64,000 bases of DNA from JACZWZ01 sp964194935. GTDB lineage: Bacteria > Actinomycetota > Acidimicrobiia > Spongiisociales > UBA11373. Position 1 is the first letter of the stretch, and each line of letters opens with the position of its first letter. Of the stretch, positions 8,766 to 16,969 are shown in pieces. The stretch lies in contig CAXMOL010000067.1 in the NCBI GenBank assembly GCA_964194935.1, positions 1 to 64,000 of the forward strand. Direction: 5' to 3'. The position numbers and the translations under genes were made by a program. The notes below the pieces were generated by a model, which saw only the letters and a program-made list of their open reading frames with translations, was not told where the DNA came from and ran no database searches.

Positions 8766-9189
8766 GTCGGTCGCTGAGCCGCTGCAGATTGCCGATCCAG
8801 ATCCGCCGCAGGATCGGTCGGGCGACAAGTGCACCGAGGTTTGCTCCGAGGTACCAGGGGAATCGGATTTGTTCCGTCCAGGTGAATCTGGTGGCGTTGG
8901 GCCCGATTGGGTCGAGGGTGAACCTCCCCATGCCGACGAAGGGGCCGTGATGCTCGGCCGCCATGACCGCAGGAACACTCCATCGGGTGAATCGCAGGTG
9001 ATCGCGCGTCCGGAATGGTCCGACTTTCGTCACCACGACGATCTCGGTCCCGACGCCTCGACGTTGGGCACCCACAAAGGTGAGCGTCTCGGCGTCTGCC
9101 ATCCAGGTGATGTGTTGCTCGAGTTGCTCGAGCTCATCCCACACGGTGCTTGGCTCAAACGGAATGTCGAGACTCAAAGTCACCTTCAT
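8752..9189 (-). CDS. SRPBCC (polyketide cyclase/START-like) family protein
   Basis: A 145-residue single-domain protein with the helix-grip fold pattern: MKVTLSLDIPFEPSTVWDELEQLEQHITW at the start, a middle beta region ending TRFTWTEQIRFPWYLG, and a long basic C-terminal helix. Family members bind hydrophobic ligands or act as cyclases, and no catalytic residue is evident. The ATG at 9189 follows TAGCGT by 7 nt and is preferred to an upstream TTG-type start at 9231. It converges on the enoyl-CoA hydratase with a 14-nt overlap. Confidence 0.75.
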   Translation of the reverse strand: MKVTLSLDIPFEPSTVWDELEQLEQHITWMADAETLTFVGAQRRGVGTEIVVVTKVGPFRTRDHLRFTRWSVPAVMAAEHHGPFVGMGRFTLDPIGPNATRFTWTEQIRFPWYLGANLGALVARPILRRIWIGNLQRLSDRLSSR

Positions 9190-9196
9190 TCGCCGG

Positions 9197-9202
9197 ACGC
9201 TA
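9197..9202 (-). promoter_or_regulatory. -10 hexamer TAGCGT of the SRPBCC gene
   Basis: Placed 7 nt before the ATG at 9189 on the minus strand. No Shine-Dalgarno sequence is visible. Confidence 0.4.
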
Positions 9203-9225
9203 GGGCCTTTTCGGTAGCTGACACC

Positions 9226-9231
9226 TAGCAT
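9226..9231 (+). promoter_or_regulatory. -10 hexamer TAGCAT of the anchored hydrolase
   Basis: Placed 8 nt before the GTG at 9240. It is divergent from the SRPBCC promoter. Confidence 0.4.
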
Positions 9232-9239
9232 CGCCGCAC

Positions 9240-10400
9240 GTGACCAAACGTGCCAAGTTGTGGCTGATCCGCGGTGTGACCATCGCTCTGCTTGTCGCTG
9301 GCGCCCTGGTGGTCGTAGCCAGTTGGATGCAGGCCGGTACCGTCGAATCCAATTGGCTCGCGGTTTCTCACCAGACGCCAGCGGGCACAGCCGTCGTCGT
9401 AGCGGTCGAACCCGATCGTGTAATCCTCAGCGACAACGGGGGAGCCGACGTCGCCGGTGTGTGGGGCCTCGTGTTTGATGGCGGCCGTGCCGTGGTGGGC
9501 GAGGTCGAGTCCGGTTCCGATGAGCAGATCGTGCGCAGCCTTCTCGAAGTGACCGGTGGACTTACTCCGGGTACCGAGGTCTCACTCGATGTGGCGGTGT
9601 GGGGTGCCGATGCCGTGGGTCGCTTTGGACTAACCACCGATGTCATCAGCGGACCCGATGGACCACTCCCGTTGTGGACCGCACCCGGTGTTGATGACAC
9701 GTGGGTGGTCTTCGTGCACGGCAACGGGGCAGATCAGAGTCAGGCGTTGCGGATGGTCCCGGCGGTGACGGCAGCGGGGTATCCGGTTGCAATCGCCGGC
9801 CTTCGCAATGATGAGGGCGCTGGTCCCTCGCCTAGCGGTAGGCACGGCTTCGGCTACGACGAATGGCGAGACATCCAGGCCGTGATCGATTTTGGACTTG
9901 GCGCCGGAGCGCTCGACTTCGTTCTCGTGGGATACGGCTCGGGCGGCTCGATCGTCGGCACCTATTTGTACGAGTCTCGTTCTGCCGACCGAATTCTCGG
10001 AGTTGTGCTCGATTCGCCGATGTTGAGCCTGGCGACGGCGATCCAGGATGAATGGACCGACCGGGGTGTCCCCGGTTGGGCGGTCGGCTGGACCAAAGCC
10101 ATCGCCTCCATGAGATTCGGGCTCGATCTCGGGGCCATCGACCACGTCGAGCGAGCCAATGAGTGGACGGCCCCTGTCTTGATCTTGCACGGGCGCGACG
10201 ATGCGGTGAACCCGTTGGATGCCGCTGCGGCCTTTGCGATAGAGCGAGGCGACGATGCGTTGTTACTGACCTTCCCCGGCGCCGGTCCCGACGCGCTGTG
10301 GAATATTGATCCGACTCGATACGAGGCTGCTTTCATCGGATTTGTGAACGAAGTAGCAGCTGCTGTCAGCGCATTCGAACCAGCCGATCCGGGACGGTGA
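9240..10400 (+). CDS. membrane-anchored alpha/beta hydrolase-like protein, catalytic His replaced
   Basis: A 386-residue protein with one N-terminal membrane helix (LIRGVTIALLVAGALVVVAS). A beta-rich extracytoplasmic region of about 120 residues precedes an alpha/beta hydrolase domain. The domain shows VVFVHGNGADQ, the nucleophile elbow GYGSGG, and HGRDDAVNP with the acidic residue. Where relatives have GAGH before the WNxDPxxYE tail, this protein reads FPGAGPDALWNIDPTRYE, so the catalytic histidine is apparently proline. It may be inactive or use another base. The gene is leaderless from GTG after TAGCAT. Confidence 0.78.
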   Translation: MTKRAKLWLIRGVTIALLVAGALVVVASWMQAGTVESNWLAVSHQTPAGTAVVVAVEPDRVILSDNGGADVAGVWGLVFDGGRAVVGEVESGSDEQIVRSLLEVTGGLTPGTEVSLDVAVWGADAVGRFGLTTDVISGPDGPLPLWTAPGVDDTWVVFVHGNGADQSQALRMVPAVTAAGYPVAIAGLRNDEGAGPSPSGRHGFGYDEWRDIQAVIDFGLGAGALDFVLVGYGSGGSIVGTYLYESRSADRILGVVLDSPMLSLATAIQDEWTDRGVPGWAVGWTKAIASMRFGLDLGAIDHVERANEWTAPVLILHGRDDAVNPLDAAAAFAIERGDDALLLTFPGAGPDALWNIDPTRYEAAFIGFVNEVAAAVSAFEPADPGR

Positions 10401-10437
10401 TGGTTCAACGTTGTGGTTCTGGCAAGCTGTAACCGCC

Positions 10438-11586
10438 ATGTCCGATAACAGCCCGACTCTCTATCTGGATCACGCCGCAACGACGCCGATGCGCCCCGAA
10501 GCGCGTGATGCCATGGCCCCGTATCTCGGTGACTTGTTCGGCAACCCGTCGGGCCTCCATGCGGTGAGCAGACGCGCCAAGGGTGCCCTCGAGGATGCCC
10601 GCGAGCGAGCCGCATCCTTGCTGGGAGCCGACCACCCGCTCGACATCATCTTTACCGGAGGCGGAACCGAATCGGACAACCTGGGTGTTGCCGGACCATC
10701 GCTCGCCTCGGGCGGCGGCGTGGTCACGACTGCGGTCGAACATGAGGCGGTGCTGGAAACGGCGGCTTTCCTGGGCCGGTTGGGGCGGGATGTGACGGTG
10801 GTTGGCGTCGATGAGGCAGGTGTCGTGGATCCATCAGAACTGGCGAGTGCTGTTGACTCGAATACGGCTGTGGTTTCGGTGATGGCTGCGAATAACGAAA
10901 CCGGGGTGCGCCAGCCGGTTTCTGAGATCTCGGCTGCGGCCAGGGCAGTGCATCCAGGCGTGCTCGTCCACACCGATGCGGTTCAGGCTTTTGTGTCGGA
11001 AGAATTCACGATCGCGTCCCTCGGAGCCGACCTGGTGACGCTCGCTTCCCACAAATTTGGCGGACCAAAAGGGGTGGGGTTGCTTCACGCCAAGCGTCAG
11101 ATCGAGCTCGAGCCCGTGCTTCATGGAGGAGGACAGGAGACCGGACGGCGATCGGGCACTCACAACGTGGCTGGAATCGTGGGGATGGTTGCTGCAATGG
11201 AGGCTGCTGCAAAGGACCGGGATCGGTTCCGCGCCGATGTGGGTGCGACCCGCAATGGATTCGAGCAGCGGTTGTCCTCGGCGATCCCTGACGTCGTCTT
11301 CACCGTTGCGGTGGCGCAGCGGCTGATCCAGCATTCCCACTTCATGATTCCGGGGATCGATGCCGAGACCTTGCTGATCCGGCTTGATTCTCTCGGTGTG
11401 GCGGCGGCCTCCGGCTCTGCCTGCCAAAGCGGTGCCGTCGAGGTCTCCCACGTCTTGTCGGCGATGGGCCTCGACGAACGGGCCGCCAGGTCGGGTGTGC
11501 GAGTCAGCTTCGGGTGGACCTCGCGACCGGCAGATGGAGACCTCGCCGCAGCCGCAGTTGTCGAGTGCGTTGAGGATCTCCGATGA
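10438..11586 (+). CDS. iscS: cysteine desulfurase (IscS/NifS class)
   Basis: A 382-residue PLP enzyme moving sulfur from cysteine to a protein persulfide. It starts LYLDHAATTPMRPEAR, has the PLP lysine in LASHKFGGPKG at about residue 206, and the catalytic cysteine in SGSACQSGAVEVSHVL at about residue 328. The last four bases (ATGA) overlap mnmA, so this is likely the sulfur donor for tRNA thiolation by MnmA and also for Fe-S cluster assembly. The ATG at 10438 is preferred to an upstream start at 10411, which lies only 10 nt after the previous stop and is not conserved. Confidence 0.93.
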   Translation: MSDNSPTLYLDHAATTPMRPEARDAMAPYLGDLFGNPSGLHAVSRRAKGALEDARERAASLLGADHPLDIIFTGGGTESDNLGVAGPSLASGGGVVTTAVEHEAVLETAAFLGRLGRDVTVVGVDEAGVVDPSELASAVDSNTAVVSVMAANNETGVRQPVSEISAAARAVHPGVLVHTDAVQAFVSEEFTIASLGADLVTLASHKFGGPKGVGLLHAKRQIELEPVLHGGGQETGRRSGTHNVAGIVGMVAAMEAAAKDRDRFRADVGATRNGFEQRLSSAIPDVVFTVAVAQRLIQHSHFMIPGIDAETLLIRLDSLGVAAASGSACQSGAVEVSHVLSAMGLDERAARSGVRVSFGWTSRPADGDLAAAAVVECVEDLR

Positions 11587-12656
11587 AGGCGCTTGTCGCG
11601 ATGTCGGGAGGCGTCGATAGCAGCGTCGCTGCAGCGCTCATGCTCGATGCCGGTCACGACGTCATTGGCGTCACCGTCAAGCAGTGGGAGGGGCCCGACG
11701 GCAGCCTTCCGGTGACCGGTTGCTGCACTGTGTCTGATGCCGAAGATGCACGCAGTGTCGCCGACCGGCTCGGGGTTGCTTACTACGTGCTCAACCATGT
11801 CGAGGAGTTCACCCGGGAGGTGGTCGATCGCTTCGGCGCCGAATATTTGGCCGGGCGCACCCCGAACCCCTGCATCGAATGCAACAGGCGGGTGCGTTTT
11901 GGCGTCCTCTTCAATCGTATGGAGTCGCTCGGCTGTGATGTCCTGGTGACCGGTCATCACGCCAGGGTCGTGGGTGACGCCGGGCGCAGGCGATTAATGA
12001 GGGCCGTGGACCCGACCAAGGACCAGTCGTACGTACTCCACATGCTTGATCAGAAGCGACTCGAGCACATCCGGCTCCCAATCGGAGATATGACGAAGCA
12101 GGAGGTACGGGCGCGCGCCGCCGACATCGGACTCAGGACCGCAGCCAAACCGGATAGTCAGGATCTTTGCTTTGTGGCCGGCGATTACCGCGATCTGATC
12201 CGGGAACGGTTTGCCGAGGCGGATCGCCCCGGCGAAATCGTGGACCTCGACGGGACGGTGCTCGGCGAGCACTCCGGAACGACCGGCTTTACGGTCGGTC
12301 AGCGCAAGGGTCTCGGCGTTGCGGTCGGTGAGCCGCGCTTTGTGGTGGCGGTGCAGCCCGTCGAGGGCAGGATTGTGATCGGACCAAGAAGTGCTCTGCT
12401 CGCAGGGGGCTGTTCGCTGACCGATGTGTCCTGGACCGCGGGGGAGCCCCCCGACGACCCGTCGATCGAGATCCAGCTTCGCTACCGATCGGGATCGGTG
12501 CCGGCGCGTTTGGAACGGACCGATGACGGCTGGGATATCTGGTTCGATTCGCCGCAGGAAGCAGTGTCCCCGGGCCAGGCAGGTGTCGTCTATCGAGGTG
12601 ATGAAGTCCTCGGAGGTGGAACCATCACCGCCGCATTGCAGGGGGTTGTGGTTTGA
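11583..12656 (+). CDS. mnmA: tRNA-specific 2-thiouridylase MnmA
   Basis: A 357-residue ATP-pyrophosphatase that thiolates U34 of tRNA-Lys, -Glu and -Gln. It has the PP-loop SGGVDSSVAA near residue 9, the catalytic cysteine in TPNPCIECNRRVRFG, and the partner cysteine in KPDSQDLCFVAGDYR. It overlaps the desulfurase by ATGA upstream and ligA by TTGA downstream, so the three genes form one operon. The substrates tRNA-Glu and tRNA-Gln families are also represented by genes elsewhere in the window, although the copies seen here have C34. Confidence 0.95.
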   Translation: MKALVAMSGGVDSSVAAALMLDAGHDVIGVTVKQWEGPDGSLPVTGCCTVSDAEDARSVADRLGVAYYVLNHVEEFTREVVDRFGAEYLAGRTPNPCIECNRRVRFGVLFNRMESLGCDVLVTGHHARVVGDAGRRRLMRAVDPTKDQSYVLHMLDQKRLEHIRLPIGDMTKQEVRARAADIGLRTAAKPDSQDLCFVAGDYRDLIRERFAEADRPGEIVDLDGTVLGEHSGTTGFTVGQRKGLGVAVGEPRFVVAVQPVEGRIVIGPRSALLAGGCSLTDVSWTAGEPPDDPSIEIQLRYRSGSVPARLERTDDGWDIWFDSPQEAVSPGQAGVVYRGDEVLGGGTITAALQGVVV

Positions 12657-14677
12657 GTGAGAAACGCGCCGCTGAGCTGCGCGATTTGTTGCGACTTCAT
12701 TCGCACCGTTACTACGTGCTCGACGAGCCTGAGATCTCGGATGCGGCTTACGACGCCCTGCTGAGTGAGTTGCTGGTCCTCGAGGAGGCCGATCCGTCTT
12801 TGGTGACGCTCGATTCACCGACGCAGCGAGTTGGATCGCCGGTGGGAGACCTGTTCGCCGAAGTCGCCCATAGGGCTCGTATGTTCTCACTCGACAATGC
12901 CGAGTCGACTGAAGATCTCGAGGCGTGGGAAGGGCGTCTGGCGCGCCACCTGGGACGGACGCCCTCTGGATACGCCTGTGAGCCGAAGATCGACGGTCTC
13001 GCCATCTCTCTCACCTACGAGGACGGAACGCTCACCCGGGCGGCCACTCGGGGTGATGGCAGGAGCGGGGAGGATGTCACCGCAAACATCCGCACCGTTG
13101 CCCAGGTGCCGCTGTCGTTGATGGGTTCTGGGCATCCGTCGGTTATGGAGGTCCGGGGCGAGGTGTACATCTCTGATGCAGCCTTTGCAGAACTCAACCG
13201 CTCTCAAGCTGAAGCTGGGGAGCGGTTGTTCGTCAACCCGCGTAATGCTGCTGCCGGATCGTTGCGTCAGAAGGATTCGACGATTACCGCCTCCCGGCGT
13301 CTCGGGGTGTGGATCTACCAATTGGGAATGGCCGAAGGTGGCCCACAACCAAAATCGCATACAGAGACGCTCGATTGGCTTGCCGGCACCGGCTTGCCGG
13401 TGAACCCTGAGTCGAGCCATGTCGATGACCTCGCCGGAGTGGTCGCCTATGTGGAAGGGATGGAACGTCGCCGGCATGACCTCGGGTATCAGACCGATGG
13501 TGTGGTGATGAAGGTCGACGATCTGGCCGAACAGGCTGAGTTGGGATATACCGCCAAGAGTCCCCGTTGGGCGCTTGCCTACAAGTTCCCACCGGAGGAG
13601 CAGACGACCGTCCTCAGAGACATCCGGATCAACGTCGGGCGAACCGGTGCCGTGACCCCATATGCGGTTCTCGAGCCGGTCTTCGTCGGTGGGGCGACCG
13701 TCACCAATGCCACATTGCACAATGCCGACGAGGTGGCCCGCAAGGATGTGCGGGTGGGGGATACGGTCGTGGTGCGCCGCGCCGGTGACGTCATCCCCGA
13801 GGTGATCGGCCCGGTCCCGTCGCTGCGGTCGGGTGCCGAGAAGAAGTGGAGGATGCCGAAGCGCTGCCCGTTCTGCGGCAATCCGATCGTCAGAACAGAG
13901 GGCGAGGCGGTCGCCCGGTGCACCGGCGGCTTCGAATGTCCCAGTCGACTCCGTGAGCACTTGGCCTACTTCGCCGGTCGAGGTGGGATGGACATCGAGC
14001 ACCTGGGGTTCAAGACCGTGGATTTGCTTCTCAGCGAAGGGCTGATTCAAGACGCTGCAGACCTTTTCGGCCTAAAGCCAGACGACCTGTTGGGGCGTGA
14101 GGGATGGGGCGAGGTCTCGGTAGGGAATCTCCTGGCCGCGATCGATACCGCGAGGGATAGGCCTCTTGCCCGTGTCATTACTGCTTTGGGCGTGCCGCTG
14201 ATTGGGGGGACGATGGCGCGGTTGCTGGCGCGTCGGTTTGGCAGCCTCGACGCTCTGCTGGCTGCCTCCGAGGAGGAGTTGGCCGATATCGAGGGAGTGG
14301 GCCCCGAGATCGCTGCGTCTGTTGTCGGCTGGTCGCAGGACAAGGCCAACCGACGCCTGGTGAAGAAACTCGCCAAGGCAGGCGTTCGCCTGGCTGATCC
14401 ACAGCCCGAAGGTGTTGACACCGTCGCCTTGGACGGGGTCAACGTCGTGCTCACCGGGTCTCTCGATGCCTTCTCACGCGAGGCTGCACAGGCGGCGGTG
14501 GAGGATCGCGGAGGGAAGGTGACCGGGTCGGTTTCGGGCCGAACGTCGGCTTTGGTTGCTGGGGCAGGTCCGGGTTCGAAGCTGGCCAAAGCCGAGGGTC
14601 TCGGTGTACCGGTGCTCGACGAGGAGAGTTTCCAGCGCCTGCTGACCGAGGGTCGGTCGGTGCTCGACGGCGACTAG
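12653..14677 (+). CDS. ligA: NAD-dependent DNA ligase
   Basis: A 674-residue LigA sealing nicks in duplex DNA during replication and repair. The domains in order are: Ia with HSHRYYVLDEPEISDAAYD, an adenylation domain with the nucleophile lysine in CEPKIDGLAISL at about residue 112, an OB fold, a four-cysteine zinc finger (CPFCGN, then CTGGFEC), helix-hairpin-helix repeats, and a C-terminal BRCT domain from about residue 590. All key residues are present. The start is TTG inside the stop of mnmA, an unusual but well-supported TTGA overlap. Confidence 0.96.
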   Translation: MSEKRAAELRDLLRLHSHRYYVLDEPEISDAAYDALLSELLVLEEADPSLVTLDSPTQRVGSPVGDLFAEVAHRARMFSLDNAESTEDLEAWEGRLARHLGRTPSGYACEPKIDGLAISLTYEDGTLTRAATRGDGRSGEDVTANIRTVAQVPLSLMGSGHPSVMEVRGEVYISDAAFAELNRSQAEAGERLFVNPRNAAAGSLRQKDSTITASRRLGVWIYQLGMAEGGPQPKSHTETLDWLAGTGLPVNPESSHVDDLAGVVAYVEGMERRRHDLGYQTDGVVMKVDDLAEQAELGYTAKSPRWALAYKFPPEEQTTVLRDIRINVGRTGAVTPYAVLEPVFVGGATVTNATLHNADEVARKDVRVGDTVVVRRAGDVIPEVIGPVPSLRSGAEKKWRMPKRCPFCGNPIVRTEGEAVARCTGGFECPSRLREHLAYFAGRGGMDIEHLGFKTVDLLLSEGLIQDAADLFGLKPDDLLGREGWGEVSVGNLLAAIDTARDRPLARVITALGVPLIGGTMARLLARRFGSLDALLAASEEELADIEGVGPEIAASVVGWSQDKANRRLVKKLAKAGVRLADPQPEGVDTVALDGVNVVLTGSLDAFSREAAQAAVEDRGGKVTGSVSGRTSALVAGAGPGSKLAKAEGLGVPVLDEESFQRLLTEGRSVLDGD

Positions 14678-14679
14678 AC

Positions 14680-15180
14680 CTAGGGGTACGTCTTCTCGCC
14701 GGCGCGAATCGGGACCGACATCCAGTTCTCGGCAGGTGGCAGTGGGCAGGAGTACCCGTCGTTGTAGGCGCAGTAGGGGTTGTAGGCCAGGTTGAAGTCG
14801 ATCTTCACCCTGCCCCCGGTGGCCGGCTCGACATCGATGAAGCGACCGGCGCCGTAGGTCTCTTTGCCGGACGTCGAGTCGCGAAATGGCAGGAAATAGC
14901 CATCGTTATGGTTTGTTCCGTAGAGCGTCAGGGTTACCTCGCCACCCTCGATCTCGAACGAAACCAGCGCCTCGCGGGTGTAGACACGCTCCTGGCCGTC
15001 GGAAGTCTGCACCCGGACATCCGAACCATCGCCGGGCGTCATTTCCAAATCCAGGTTGAGACTCGGATCTTCCTCGTAATAGTCGAGGCCTTCGAACCCC
15101 GTCGTGTCACCAATTGGAGAATCCGGCGCTGAACCCAGATAGAGGTCCTTCTGTTCTCGGAATTCCTTGAGTGCACTCAT
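14680..15180 (-). CDS. DUF1684 family protein
   Basis: A 166-residue protein with the DUF1684 pattern: N-terminal EFREQKDLYLGSAPDSPI, a central beta-rich part, DGYFLPFRDSTSGKETYGAGRF, and FNLAYNPYCAYNDGYSCPLPP near the C-terminus, where the tyrosines, asparagine and paired cysteines are the family signature. No signal peptide is seen and the biochemical role is unknown. The ATG at 15180 is chosen because the upstream extension to 15369 runs into the neighbouring membrane-protein gene and is not DUF1684-like. It converges on ligA with 2 nt between the stops. Confidence 0.83.
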   Translation of the reverse strand: MSALKEFREQKDLYLGSAPDSPIGDTTGFEGLDYYEEDPSLNLDLEMTPGDGSDVRVQTSDGQERVYTREALVSFEIEGGEVTLTLYGTNHNDGYFLPFRDSTSGKETYGAGRFIDVEPATGGRVKIDFNLAYNPYCAYNDGYSCPLPPAENWMSVPIRAGEKTYP

Positions 15181-15223
15181 GCTTGCTTGCCAACCTACCT
15201 GGAGAGGATCGGATTCCCGACCA

Positions 15224-15628
15224 TCAGACGATTCGAAACGACCACGTGAATTCGCCGGGATCAGGTCCGCCTCCCGAGATTCGGTCCCAGCGGATAGTGA
15301 CCGTGTGTTCGCCGGCCCTCCACGCCTCGAAGAGCTTTGCTGGACCCGGCTGCCAGATGTAACGACCAACGGCTGGAGTCACCCCAACCTCGCTTTGCGG
15401 AATCAGGACTCCGTCGACCTCCAGCGATACCGAATAACCGATCGGTAGATCGACTTCGATCGCCGTCTGCAGAACCACGGTGTCGCCCGGCAGAGGGAAG
15501 ACCCCTTCGATCGGCGTTGGAAGTGCAACATCGATGCCATTCGGGTTGAGAATCCACACCAAAGCGACGAGCACTACCAGCAACGCCGTCGACCCGATGA
15601 CGATCTGGCGATAACGGCGCGAGTTCAT
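15224..15628 (-). CDS. small membrane-anchored protein of unknown function
   Basis: A 134-residue protein. A basic N-terminus (MNSRRYRQ) and one membrane helix of about 20 residues (IVIGSTALLVVLVALVWIL) are followed by an exported beta-rich region rich in Pro, Gly and Val, ending WDRISGGGPDPGEFTWSFRIV. It may be an immunoglobulin-like extracellular domain; I recognise no family. It lies 43 nt upstream of the DUF1684 gene on the same strand, so the two may be co-transcribed. The ATG at 15628 follows TACGAT by 6 nt. Confidence 0.65.
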   Translation of the reverse strand: MNSRRYRQIVIGSTALLVVLVALVWILNPNGIDVALPTPIEGVFPLPGDTVVLQTAIEVDLPIGYSVSLEVDGVLIPQSEVGVTPAVGRYIWQPGPAKLFEAWRAGEHTVTIRWDRISGGGPDPGEFTWSFRIV

Positions 15629-15634
15629 AGGGGG

Positions 15635-15640
15635 ATCGTA
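15635..15640 (-). promoter_or_regulatory. -10 hexamer TACGAT of the small membrane protein
   Basis: Placed 6 nt before the ATG at 15628. It forms a divergent pair with the dapC promoter about 30 nt away. Confidence 0.45.
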
Positions 15641-15667
15641 GATCGCGGTGTGGTTGAGACCTCCCGC

Positions 15668-15673
15668 TACCGT
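15668..15673 (+). promoter_or_regulatory. -10 hexamer TACCGT of dapC
   Basis: Placed 6 nt before the ATG at 15680 and supports that start over the GTG at 15650. Confidence 0.45.
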
Positions 15674-15679
15674 TTGGTC

Positions 15680-16969
15680 ATGCGCACCAATCCCGTGCTC
15701 GACCAGCTTGGGGCCTATCCAATAACCGAAATCCAGGACACCGCGCGACGCATGCGCGATGCCGGCGAGGAGCTGATCGATTTCTCGATCGGCGACCCGC
15801 ATGAACCAACGCCGTCGTTTATTCGTGACGCCGTGCGGGCCGCGGTACCCGAGGTCACCCAATACCCGCAGACCGCCGGGTTGGCGGTGCTGCGTGAGGC
15901 AGTGGCCGGATACGCAGACCGCCGCTTCGGGGTGGAAATCGACCCGACGACCCAGGTGATGCCTGTGAGTGGGGCAAAGGAAGCAATCTTCTCAACTCCT
16001 TTCGGGTTCATCGACCCTTCCGGTGAAGACGTTGTCGCCTGGGGTACTCCGACGTATCCGGTGTACGAACGGGGTACTCGTTTTGCCGGCGCCGTTGCGA
16101 TGCCAATTGTGCTCAGCGGCGATTTCGTGTTGCGGGTGGGAGACGTTCCCGATAGTGCTTGGGAAAGGCTCCGACTGCTGTGGGTCTGCACGCCCCACAA
16201 TCCGACCGGGGCAGTCACTTCGCGCGACGACCTTGCAGCGCTGTATTCCAAGTGCCGTGAGACCGACACGCTGCTGCTATCGGACGAGGCATACGGGGAT
16301 GTGTACGCCGATCAACCCCCGACATCTGTCCTCGAGGTCGCCGACTCGGGGGTGACCGGCGCCCTGGCCTTCTTCTCTTGCTCGAAGCGCTCGGGAATGA
16401 CCGGTTATCGCAGCGGCGCAGTTGTCGGTGATCCTGCCGCGATCGCGGTCCTTCGACGTTTGCGTTCCTCTGTCGGCGTCGCCTCCCCGGAGTTCGTCCA
16501 AGAAGCGGCAGCGGCGGCATGGGCCGATGATCTGCATGCCGCGGAGCGGCGTGAGATATTCTCAGCAAAGCGCAGGGTGATGCGTCAGGGATTTGAGTCT
16601 GCGGGTCTCGAGGTCGTTGGCTCGGAGGCCGGTTTGTACCTCTGGCTGAAGGTCGAAGACGACCTTGCAGCGACGAAGCGTCTGCTCGGTGAAGGAGTGG
16701 TGGTGTCGCCGGGGCGGGCGTTCGGTCCGGGTGGTGAGGGGCATGTTCGTCTGGCGCTTGTTCCAACGGTCGATGAGTGCGCTGCAGCGGTGGAGGTGGT
16801 TACTCGTGCCCTGGCCGGTGGCGTTGGTGATGTTGAGGGCGGGGCAGAGGCGTCTCTCGCAAGGACGCAGGACGAAGGCGCACCCAAAGGTGCGTTCGAG
16901 GACGAGGACGCAGCGAGGGGTGTCACTGGGCGGTCTGAACGCGCCAAACGCCGGCGGTCGGGGCACTAA
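15680..16969 (+). CDS. dapC: succinyldiaminopimelate transaminase DapC-like, with unusual C-terminal tail
   Basis: A 429-residue class I/II PLP aminotransferase. It has SIGDPHEPTP near the start, HNPTGAV, and SCSKRSGMTGYRSGAVVG with the PLP lysine. dapD and dapE follow directly, which identifies it as the aminotransferase of the succinylase lysine/diaminopimelate pathway. The recognisable fold ends about residue 380 (VEVVTRALAG). The remaining roughly 50 residues are Gly/Ala/Glu/Asp/Arg-rich, and their DNA contains a terminator-like hairpin. The TAA is immediately followed by the dapD ATG. The tail may result from loss of an earlier stop. Confidence 0.88.
   Translation: MRTNPVLDQLGAYPITEIQDTARRMRDAGEELIDFSIGDPHEPTPSFIRDAVRAAVPEVTQYPQTAGLAVLREAVAGYADRRFGVEIDPTTQVMPVSGAKEAIFSTPFGFIDPSGEDVVAWGTPTYPVYERGTRFAGAVAMPIVLSGDFVLRVGDVPDSAWERLRLLWVCTPHNPTGAVTSRDDLAALYSKCRETDTLLLSDEAYGDVYADQPPTSVLEVADSGVTGALAFFSCSKRSGMTGYRSGAVVGDPAAIAVLRRLRSSVGVASPEFVQEAAAAAWADDLHAAERREIFSAKRRVMRQGFESAGLEVVGSEAGLYLWLKVEDDLAATKRLLGEGVVVSPGRAFGPGGEGHVRLALVPTVDECAAAVEVVTRALAGGVGDVEGGAEASLARTQDEGAPKGAFEDEDAARGVTGRSERAKRRRSGH
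16882..16903 (+). terminator. terminator-like hairpin embedded in the dapC tail
   Basis: GGCGCACC and GGTGCGTT form a short GC stem around a CAAA-type loop inside the coding frame. It translates as GAPKGAF. There is no U-tract, so function is uncertain. Confidence 0.3.
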
